Below are positions 45,392 to 52,254 of a DNA stretch of 64,000 bases, in pieces; position 1 is the stretch's first letter; each line of letters begins with the position of its first letter. The stretch comes from Gemmatimonas sp. GTDB taxonomy: Bacteria; Gemmatimonadota; Gemmatimonadetes; Gemmatimonadales; Gemmatimonadaceae. The stretch covers positions 68,223 through 132,222 of the forward strand of contig NZ_JAPZSK010000011.1 in NCBI RefSeq assembly GCF_027531815.1, in the 5' to 3' direction. The notes beneath the pieces are model-generated. The model was not told where the DNA came from and made no database searches. It was given only the letters and a program-made list of their open reading frames with translations. A program made the position numbers and the translations under genes.

Positions 45392-47665
45392 ATGCCCACT
45401 CCCCCGTCTGCTCGTCTGGTTCGTCCGCGTCGCTGGCTCACCTGCTCTCTGCTGGTGCTCGCCGCCACCACTGCCTGCGGAGGCGGGGATCCGTCGACGT
45501 CGGCGCCGCCAGCGCCCACCCCGCCGCCGCCCCCGGCGCTCACGGGGGCCACGGCGTCGGTGAATGCGCTGACGCTTACCGCGGGGCAGTCGGGATCGCT
45601 GACGATTACCGCCACCGTCGCCGCCGGCGCGACCGCGACCTTTGCCCTTGTCTCGGCCAACACGGCGGTCGCCACCGTGTCGGGGAGCGCGGGCCAGTAT
45701 ACGATCACGGCCGTGAGCCCCGGCAGCACGACGCTCACGGCCCAGATAAGCGCGGCGGGGCCAGCACTTGCCAGTGCAACGCGCACGCTGGACATCCCGG
45801 TGACCGTCGTCGCGCCCGTGGCGGTGACGCTGACGCCCGGCACACTGGCGCTGCGTCCCGGCGGCTCAGGCGTGTTGACGGTCGCCATCTCCGGTGGTTC
45901 GCCGACCCCCACGGTGCAGGCGTGTACCTCCGGGAACGTGGCGGTGGCGACGACCGCGTTGAGTGGAAGCGCGTGCACCGTGACCGCGGTGGGGCCGGGG
46001 AGTGCGACGATCACCGCGGCCGCCTCCACCGGCCAGTCGGCGCAAGCCACCGTTTCAGTGGCCGCGGAGTCGGCGATCACCGCGCTGACGGTCGCCCCGG
46101 CCTCGCCCGCGCTCACGATCGGCCAGCAGCTCACACTCGTGCCGTCGGTCACGCGCGCATCGAGCACCGTGGACGTCACGTATGGCTTTCGGGCCGTGGG
46201 CACCGCGGCCAGCGTCAGCGCGAGTGGTGTGGTCACCGCACTCACCGCGGGCAGCACCGACATCACCGTTACGGCGCGCGGGAGCGGTGGCGGCTTCGTC
46301 GCGGCGGAGCTGACCACCACGATCCGCGTCACCGTTTCGGCGGCCATCAGTTCGATCACGATCGAGCCCGGCGCGCTGTCACTGGCCCGCGGTCTGGCGG
46401 CGCAGGCCACCGCGGTGCTCCGCAATGCGGCCGGCGCCATTCTCACCGACCAGGCCGTGCAATGGAGTTCGTCGGATACGAGTGTGGCGCGGGTGGATGC
46501 AAACGGGCTGGTGGCGAGCGGTCGCACCGGCAGCGCGGTCCTGGAGGCCATCAGTGGCGGCGTGCGCGGCTCGGCCACGGTGACCGTCACCGCGCCGCCG
46601 CCGAATGCCGCGTGCCGACTGCCGTCGCGCACCGGATCGGTGAGCTTCGGCTTCCCCCGCAACTCGGCGCGCCTGCGCAGCACCGGCACCGTGCGTGCCA
46701 CGGTGCTCTTCGTCGACTTCAGCGATGCTCCAGCCACGCGCACGACGCAGAGCGTCCTCGACATCATTCAGCCCACGGCCGGCGCGTTTTTCGCGGCGCA
46801 GTCCTACGGGGCGATGTCGCTGGTGCTCGAACCGCAGCAGCGCTGGCTGCGCATGTCGAAGCCTTCCACGCAGTACGGATGGCCGAGCAACGTCACGTTT
46901 GAGGCCCATCGCCTGCTCCTGCAGGAAGCGGCCGATCTGGCGGCACCCTTCACCGACATGTCGGCGGCCGACCTGCTGGTCGTGATGACCAACCCGGATG
47001 CCGGCGCGATCACGTTCGGCCCCGCGTTCACACCGAACACCGGGAGCGGCATCCGCGTGCCGGGGCGGGCGACCACGATCGATAACGCCACGAATTCCGC
47101 CCGCGATCTCAGGACGTGGGGCGGCCTGTGGTTGTCGCACGAGATGGGGCATCTGCTGTCGCTGCCGGACCTGTACGACTACGCGCCACCGACGCCGGCG
47201 CAGACGCACCTCCACGTGGGGGAGTGGAGCATCATGGGGCTCATCAGCGGTCGCGGGGGCGAGTTCACGGCCTTCGAGCGCTGGCAGCTCGGCTGGCTTG
47301 CCGATGAGCAGCTGGTGTGTGCACCCGCAAGCACGTCGCTCGTCTCGCTCACCCCAATCACCCAGGCGGGCGGCACGAAGGCGGTGCTTGTGCCACTCTC
47401 GGCCACATCGGCGCTGGTGGTCGAGAGCCGACGCGCCACGGGGTTCGACGCGCGGCTGCCCCAGACGGGAGCGCTCACCTATCTCATCGACACGCAGGTA
47501 GCGAGTGGCCGAGGCACCATGCGCGTTCTCCCGATGGCCGACACGGATTTGGCGAAGCTCACGCGCGTGCTCGCCCCGGGCCAGAGCGTGACGCTGGGCG
47601 GGGCAAGCATCACCCTGGTATCGCGCACGGACGGGAGCGATGTGGTGCGGGTCGTACGCCCCTGA
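45392..47665 (+). CDS. M6-like zinc metalloprotease lipoprotein with Ig-like domains
   Basis: The 757-residue product has a lipoprotein signal (LAATTAC, then GGG), a Pro-rich linker and about four Ig-like (BIG2-type) domains up to about residue 405. A zincin domain follows. The metal motif is H583-E-M-G-H587 with LPDLYDY after it, the pattern of M6 immune-inhibitor-A proteases. It would cleave proteins at the cell surface or outside. I chose ATG 45392 because it gives the best signal; a GTG at 45362 is possible. The long frame upstream overlaps the S41 gene and is non-coding. Confidence 0.85.
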   Translation: MPTPPSARLVRPRRWLTCSLLVLAATTACGGGDPSTSAPPAPTPPPPPALTGATASVNALTLTAGQSGSLTITATVAAGATATFALVSANTAVATVSGSAGQYTITAVSPGSTTLTAQISAAGPALASATRTLDIPVTVVAPVAVTLTPGTLALRPGGSGVLTVAISGGSPTPTVQACTSGNVAVATTALSGSACTVTAVGPGSATITAAASTGQSAQATVSVAAESAITALTVAPASPALTIGQQLTLVPSVTRASSTVDVTYGFRAVGTAASVSASGVVTALTAGSTDITVTARGSGGGFVAAELTTTIRVTVSAAISSITIEPGALSLARGLAAQATAVLRNAAGAILTDQAVQWSSSDTSVARVDANGLVASGRTGSAVLEAISGGVRGSATVTVTAPPPNAACRLPSRTGSVSFGFPRNSARLRSTGTVRATVLFVDFSDAPATRTTQSVLDIIQPTAGAFFAAQSYGAMSLVLEPQQRWLRMSKPSTQYGWPSNVTFEAHRLLLQEAADLAAPFTDMSAADLLVVMTNPDAGAITFGPAFTPNTGSGIRVPGRATTIDNATNSARDLRTWGGLWLSHEMGHLLSLPDLYDYAPPTPAQTHLHVGEWSIMGLISGRGGEFTAFERWQLGWLADEQLVCAPASTSLVSLTPITQAGGTKAVLVPLSATSALVVESRRATGFDARLPQTGALTYLIDTQVASGRGTMRVLPMADTDLAKLTRVLAPGQSVTLGGASITLVSRTDGSDVVRVVRP

Positions 47666-47767
47666 CGGCAGCGCCATACAGGTTCGACCGTCTGGAATGA
47701 ATGGCGCGCTGACGCGTGCGTGTCCGGCATGTCACGGGCACGCTAGCCACCGTGAACTTCTCCACAC

Positions 47768-48622
47768 ATGGCCCCTATCCTTCGTCTCGTCGCCGCTGCA
47801 CTGGTGGTGTTGCCCATCGCCCTTTCGGCGCAACCCGCCCCGTCCCGTGCCGCGATCGCTGATCTCAAGCTATCGTATGCCGTTCCCGCTGGATGGACGG
47901 CGCCGCCGGAATCGCGGGCAGTGGTCGAACCGCTTGCCAGAGTGCATTTGTATCGTGCCGGGAGCGACCGGGCGCTGGCCCTCGTGGTGGCGGGATGGCG
48001 GGATGTCGACGCCTTGATGAATGCCGCCCTGGCAGATCTTCAATCGCTCAGCGGCGCAGCGCCGGCACCGGACGGCCCCGTGACGGACCGCCGCGTGGGG
48101 CGCTGGAACGGCCGGACGGCGTCGATTCGCCTGACAGGGGTAGGGGGAGTACCGCTCCGGTCGCGGATCGTGGCCTTCGTCACGGAGCACGGCAGTACCA
48201 TGGCGCTGGTCACGGTGACCGATGCAACGACAGAGGCGGCGGTGCAGCAGGCGGCGGAACAACTCCTGGGGTCGGTGAGGGCCGCCCCCGTTACCACGGA
48301 CGCAGCGGCGATGGCCCGCGTGGTCGGACGGTGGCGGTGGTTCACGAGTACCTCAGGGAGCTACGGCAGCGGGGGCAGCAATGCGGAGTCGACGCTACGT
48401 CTGGATGCCGACGGGCGTTACGAGCGGCGAACGACGAGCAGTACCTACGTGACTGGTGCGACGATCGCGCCGACGGACACCCGGGAGGCGGGGCGGTGGC
48501 GGGCGGTGTCACCCCGAATGCTGCTCCTGGAGCCGGCGGGCGGGGCAGCGGAGCTGCTGGTTTACGCGCTCGATGGGGGCCGACTGACGATCGACGGCAA
48601 GCGGTATCTGCCCGTCAGGTGA
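47768..48622 (+). CDS. Exported protein of unknown function
   Basis: I do not recognise this 284-residue protein. It has a signal peptide ending at ALSAQP, then a domain of about 150 residues with YAVPAGWTAPPE and alternating strands and helices that recalls PsbP-like or lipoprotein-type periplasmic domains. A second half is a lipocalin-like beta domain with GRWRWFTSTSGSYGSGG, SNAESTLRLDADGRYERRT and a C-terminal GGRLTIDGKRYLPVR. The second half resembles small lipocalin-like domains seen in exported proteins. It stands alone between the metalloprotease gene and a convergent PEGA-like gene. Confidence 0.65.
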   Translation: MAPILRLVAAALVVLPIALSAQPAPSRAAIADLKLSYAVPAGWTAPPESRAVVEPLARVHLYRAGSDRALALVVAGWRDVDALMNAALADLQSLSGAAPAPDGPVTDRRVGRWNGRTASIRLTGVGGVPLRSRIVAFVTEHGSTMALVTVTDATTEAAVQQAAEQLLGSVRAAPVTTDAAAMARVVGRWRWFTSTSGSYGSGGSNAESTLRLDADGRYERRTTSSTYVTGATIAPTDTREAGRWRAVSPRMLLLEPAGGAAELLVYALDGGRLTIDGKRYLPVR

Positions 48623-48653
48623 ACGGGCGACCGCGGCGCATCATGGCAGGGAG

Positions 48654-49994
48654 TCAGCGCAGGCGCGCCTGTGTTTCGTTGATGAGATCCTTGTACTGCA
48701 GGAGGATGCGGTCCCACTCGCGGAAGAGCTCATCATCCTTCACGGTCGCACGACCGTCGTCGGCCTTCTCGCTTGCCAGCTTGATGGTGTACTTGAGCGG
48801 ATTGGAGTCGGCAAGCTTCACGATCACGCGCGTGCGGATGACCTTGTCGCTGAAGCGGCGCACATTCCACCCGGTGCGCAAGTAGCCCGTCTCCTTGTCG
48901 GTCACTTCGAGTACATCGAAGCTGTTGGTGATGATCTGGCTGATCGTCTTCCACGCCTCGTCGGGCGTGCGCTTGCCAGCAACCTCGACGGTGAAGTTGA
49001 CATTCGCCTGATCGCTTGCCAGCGAGAGATCCCATGCCTCGTCGCGCTCGAGCTTGACCATCTCGTCGAACGGGATGGGCTGCGCATTGTCCTGATTGCA
49101 ATACTCCCGGCGCTGCGCGGAGAAGGCGGGCGCCTCGATGCGCACCTCCGCGCAGGTCCCCGTGCGGATCGCCACGTTGAACTGCCCGGTGCCGACCTTC
49201 CGACCACTAACGAAAATGTCCGCGGTTGCCGGCTCCGCCGATACGGCCACCATGCGATCGCGCAGTTCGATCTTGTCGGTAAGGGGCAGCGCGGCGAACG
49301 CCGGGCCCTCGCAGTACTGCTTCTCGACGGGCATGAAGCCGGGACGGACGGCACGCACGACGCTGCACTGTCCAGGCGGCACCGCGATCTCCGCTGCATT
49401 TTCACCGATGGACTTGCCGGCCACCTCGATGGTCGTGCCGGCAGGGGCAACGGTCAGCAGCACGGCCCGATCGGTGAGCTGGAACCGCTCGATGGTCGGC
49501 GGCTGGGTACCCTCAAGATTTTCGTAGCGCTTCACGATCCGGCGGTAGCCGGGCTTCGTGATCTCCAATGTGCGCGCCTTGTCACGCTCCACCTCGAGCA
49601 CGAAGGATCGTCGCGGCTGCACAACGCCATCCACCCGGCCGTCGGCATCGAAGGGGTCGATGTTGATGGGGAAACGCCAGGTGGTCAGGGCGAACTTCAG
49701 CCCGCCGCTTTGCACGTCTGCCTTCGTGAAGACGCGCGTGACGGGGCGGTACCCCTCGGCGGTGATGAGAACACGAGTGCCCTCCTCCTTGACGATAACC
49801 GAGGCTGTTCCTCCCTGACCCAGCAGCGTACTGTCCCCGCGGGGATTGTAGCCATAGACCTTCGCCGTCGACGGCGTCACCGTGAGCAGCAACGGCTTTT
49901 GCGAGCACGCCGACAGGACAGCGCCCATCGTCAGCATACTGGACGCCGCGGCGAAACGGGAAGCGGATGCGCGGGGACGACGAAGAGCGGGCAT
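48654..49994 (-). CDS. PEGA-like repeat lipoprotein
   Basis: This 446-residue lipoprotein (lipobox VLSAC, then SQK) carries several beta-rich PEGA-like repeats: segments such as RVLITAEGYRPVTRVF, TLEITKPGYRRIVKRY and SVVRAVRPGFMPVEKQY, each preceded by a strand with an I/V-rich core. The last 130 residues are a different domain, with NVNFTVEVAGKRTPDEAWKTI. PEGA domains are surface modules of unknown ligand. It may work as an envelope anchor or scaffold. The ATG at 49994 gives a long positively charged n-region before the lipobox. Confidence 0.75.
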   Translation of the reverse strand: MPALRRPRASASRFAAASSMLTMGAVLSACSQKPLLLTVTPSTAKVYGYNPRGDSTLLGQGGTASVIVKEEGTRVLITAEGYRPVTRVFTKADVQSGGLKFALTTWRFPINIDPFDADGRVDGVVQPRRSFVLEVERDKARTLEITKPGYRRIVKRYENLEGTQPPTIERFQLTDRAVLLTVAPAGTTIEVAGKSIGENAAEIAVPPGQCSVVRAVRPGFMPVEKQYCEGPAFAALPLTDKIELRDRMVAVSAEPATADIFVSGRKVGTGQFNVAIRTGTCAEVRIEAPAFSAQRREYCNQDNAQPIPFDEMVKLERDEAWDLSLASDQANVNFTVEVAGKRTPDEAWKTISQIITNSFDVLEVTDKETGYLRTGWNVRRFSDKVIRTRVIVKLADSNPLKYTIKLASEKADDGRATVKDDELFREWDRILLQYKDLINETQARLR

Positions 49995-50399
49995 GAGGTC
50001 TCGAGGTCGAGAAGGATTGACACGTGTATGGCAGGACTCGCGTCGAGTCTATGGAAGGGAGTCCGGCGCGGCAAGCATTTTCGTGGCGGGAAATGGGAAG
50101 TTCCCAGCCGATCGGCAGCTTGAAGCGCTGAAGGGCCAGCCCCTTGCCGCAAGGAGCGGGCGGAGGTGACTCCGTGTACCCCGACCGCAGACGTGGTCCA
50201 ACTCCGATCTACGAGCGGACGTCGAGCCCCGGGCCGTTGGCCTGTCGTGCGCCGATGTCGTCCAGCACCGGCACGAGCGTGAGGTGACGTCCGCGATGAG
50301 CCACCACGCGGTCGGAGGTCGACGAGGGCTTCGCGCGTGAGGACGACCCGTCGATCGCCCCCGACCGGAATGCCTATCCTGCCGTCACTTCACGCTTTC
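49995..50399. other. Intergenic stretch, possible relic of a gene
   Basis: The 405 bp between the PEGA-like gene and a PEP-CTERM gene hold no complete gene. On the minus strand a stop at 50209-50211 closes an open segment (about 50212-50330) that includes HRGRHLTLVPVLDDIGARQ, which reads like the end of a real protein, but I cannot assign it. I see no RNA gene or repeat. Confidence 0.4.
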
Positions 50400-51053
50400 T
50401 CAGGCCCTGCGACGAAGGCGGACGACTACACCGAGAGCCAGGAGGCCAGCACCCGTGAGGGCTGAGGTCGACGGCTCGGGGACGGAGGCAACCACCGAGA
50501 TGTTGTCGAGGTGATCGCCGTGGGTGTTCTGCGTCCCAAGCGACTGGAATCCCAGCTTCGTCTGAGTGCCCGCGGCGACGAAGTTGTATGAGAACACGTT
50601 CCAGGTATACGGCGTGCGCATCTGGGGAGTCTGGAACAGGGGCACGTCATTGATGAGGAGGCCCAGTACGCTGAACTGGTCCCCGCCTCCACCATTTCGA
50701 TGCGCCGCCGAGAAGGTCACGGTGTACTCGCGCCCCTGCTGGGTGTTCAGCGTCTGCCAGATCGTCGTGTTCGAGTTGGCATGGTGCACATCGAGCTCGA
50801 GGTGCTGCATCCCGTCGGCCGCGGCGAACGAGTCAAGTCCACGCCAGATCTCGAACTTGTTCGGATTCCCGTTGGATTCCCAGCCGGTGAGCGAGTTGAC
50901 CCACAACCACGAGGAGGCAATCGTGTTCGCCTCAAAGCTGCAGTTCGCGACCAGATTACCGACGGCCGTCGTGCACGACTGCGCCTCGGCGATCGACGTC
51001 AGCGACAGGGAAGCGGCAGAGGCGAGTGCACACAACGTGCGGAAGCGGCGCAT
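50400..51053 (-). CDS. PEP-CTERM sorted surface protein with a galactose-binding-like domain
   Basis: The 217-residue product has a signal peptide ending at SIAEAQ and a C-terminal PEP-CTERM tail: VPEPSTSAL, a hydrophobic helix and a basic RLRRRA end. Such tails are cut by exosortase for surface export. The body (NLVANCSFE, then EIWRGLDSFAAADGMQHLELD) resembles DUF642-like galactose-binding beta-sandwich domains. No exosortase gene is in the window. A sigma-54-like element lies about 50-65 bp upstream on the same strand, similar to the one before the divergent PEP-CTERM gene. Confidence 0.9.
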   Translation of the reverse strand: MRRFRTLCALASAASLSLTSIAEAQSCTTAVGNLVANCSFEANTIASSWLWVNSLTGWESNGNPNKFEIWRGLDSFAAADGMQHLELDVHHANSNTTIWQTLNTQQGREYTVTFSAAHRNGGGGDQFSVLGLLINDVPLFQTPQMRTPYTWNVFSYNFVAAGTQTKLGFQSLGTQNTHGDHLDNISVVASVPEPSTSALTGAGLLALGVVVRLRRRA

Positions 51054-51100
51054 GGGCAGTGAGCTGATGGGCGGAGAGACGTGCGGCTGGCGCTCCGAGC

Positions 51101-51117
51101 CTCAACAGTCATGCCAA
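51101..51117 (-). promoter_or_regulatory. Imperfect sigma-54-like promoter, left PEP-CTERM gene
   Basis: On the minus strand the sequence reads TTGGCAT-GACTG-TTGAG. The -24 element TTGGCAT is the same as in the right-hand promoter, and the spacing is correct, but the -12 element has GA where GC is expected. It lies about 48-64 bp upstream of ATG 51053. Confidence 0.45.
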
Positions 51118-51428
51118 TCGCACGGCCCTGCCGCACCCGCCGCGCGTGAGGCCCCGAGCATCACGCAGCGGGAAGTCCCTGGCGCTTCCTCCGGATGCGT
51201 CCGTTACACTTCGTCGTGTCCCACGGCTCGACGTCGGCCGGGTGTGCGCGACCCCAGGCAAGCACCACACACGAGAGGCGCTGCACATCTCCAACAGGAG
51301 CATGGCATGGGCGCAACGCCTGAGTGCCCGGTGTGCGGACGGCGGTCTGTTGATCGTTCCAGAAGGGACTCGCGGGGGATGGCGGTGGCGCGTCACGGGT
51401 CGTTCAAGCTGTACACCTGAGTCTGGTT

Positions 51429-51444
51429 TGGCATGGCCTTTGCA
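51429..51444 (+). promoter_or_regulatory. Sigma-54-type promoter, right PEP-CTERM gene
   Basis: TGGCAT-GGCCT-TTGCA matches the sigma-54 (RpoN) consensus TGGCAC-N5-TTGCA at all but one core position, with correct spacing. The -24 GG is at 51430-51431 and the -12 GC at 51442-51443. Transcription would begin near 51455, leaving a leader of about 70 nt before ATG 51525. Regulation of PEP-CTERM genes by RpoN with the PrsK/PrsR system is known in Zoogloea; neither gene is in this window. Confidence 0.65.
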
Positions 51445-51447
51445 GAG

Positions 51448-51473
51448 GTACGATCGAGTTTGGCAGATCGTAC
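51448..51473. promoter_or_regulatory. Inverted repeat at the predicted transcription start
   Basis: GTACGATC (51448-51455) and GATCGTAC (51466-51473) form a perfect 8-bp inverted repeat with a 10-nt spacer. It lies at or just after the predicted start of the sigma-54-type promoter, so it could be a repressor site or a 5' hairpin of the message. Confidence 0.5.
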
Positions 51474-51524
51474 GACGGGGTATGCCTCACGGCCCCGCCA
51501 TTCCAATTCAGCTCAGGCGAGAAT

Positions 51525-52205
51525 ATGCGTTCCCTTCTTGTTGGTGCCTTGTGGCTTGCGGCGACCGCGTCCCCGGCGTTCGCGCAGGTCAGCTTTTCGT
51601 CATCCGCGGGAGCTCCCGACCCGGGGTTTGCCCCGAATCAGCAGCTGCTGGTGAACTTCAACAACCTGAATCCGGCCTCGTATCCCGGGGTCTCGCTCAG
51701 CGGCAACTACGCCATCCTGAACGGATCTCTCCCAGGCGCCGCGGCACCGGCCGGCGTGACGTCAGGGTTCTTCGCGGTGCCGAATGTGTCCGGGCCCAGC
51801 TACGGCACGGCCGTGATCGATTTTTCGACGTATCTCGGGGCGCGGTCGTTCAGCTCGCTGAGCTTCTATTGGGGCTCCATCGACAGCTACAACATGCTTG
51901 AGCTGCTCGACGCGAACGGCAAGGCGTTGAGTATCCTGGGCACCAGCAACGCGGGGTTCTTCACCGGCACCGATCTGGTCGTCCCCGCCAATGGCAATCA
52001 GACGAGCGCGCTCACCAACCGTCGCCTGTTCCTGAACCTCGAGGCCACGCCGACTTTTCGTGCGCTGCGATTGACGTCGAACGGACGGGCCTTCGAAATC
52101 GACGACATCGCCGGCGCCATGACGGTCCCGGAGCCGGGAACGCTGGGGCTTCTGGGCGCGGGGCTCATCGGCATGATGACGGGGGCACGGCGGCGCCGGC
52201 GTTGA
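51525..52205 (+). CDS. PEP-CTERM sorted surface protein
   Basis: This 226-residue protein has a signal peptide ending at SPAFAQ and a PEP-CTERM tail of VPEPGTLGLLG, a hydrophobic helix and a final ARRRRR. The body is beta-rich, with SFSSLSFYWGSIDSYNMLEL and FRALRLTSNGRAFEIDDI, a pattern common in PEP-CTERM proteins of unknown binding partner. It would be exported and processed by an exosortase encoded elsewhere. The sigma-54-type promoter and inverted repeat lie directly upstream. Base use is like that of its neighbours. Confidence 0.9.
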   Translation: MRSLLVGALWLAATASPAFAQVSFSSSAGAPDPGFAPNQQLLVNFNNLNPASYPGVSLSGNYAILNGSLPGAAAPAGVTSGFFAVPNVSGPSYGTAVIDFSTYLGARSFSSLSFYWGSIDSYNMLELLDANGKALSILGTSNAGFFTGTDLVVPANGNQTSALTNRRLFLNLEATPTFRALRLTSNGRAFEIDDIAGAMTVPEPGTLGLLGAGLIGMMTGARRRRR

Positions 52206-52254
52206 TCCGGTCGGCCACGACACGCGCCTGGTGCGTACGATTGGGTGCGCACTG

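Larger units (their letters stand above)
51054..51524. other. Shared control region of two divergent PEP-CTERM genes
   Basis: This 471-bp gap has no gene that I can support. It holds the sigma-54-like elements described separately, one near each gene, and an 8-bp inverted repeat around the predicted start of transcription on the right. Confidence 0.6.

Noticed and set aside
47679-47695. TTCGA-containing segment as a tRNA T-loop
   Set aside because: No cloverleaf arms or anticodon stem can be drawn around it.
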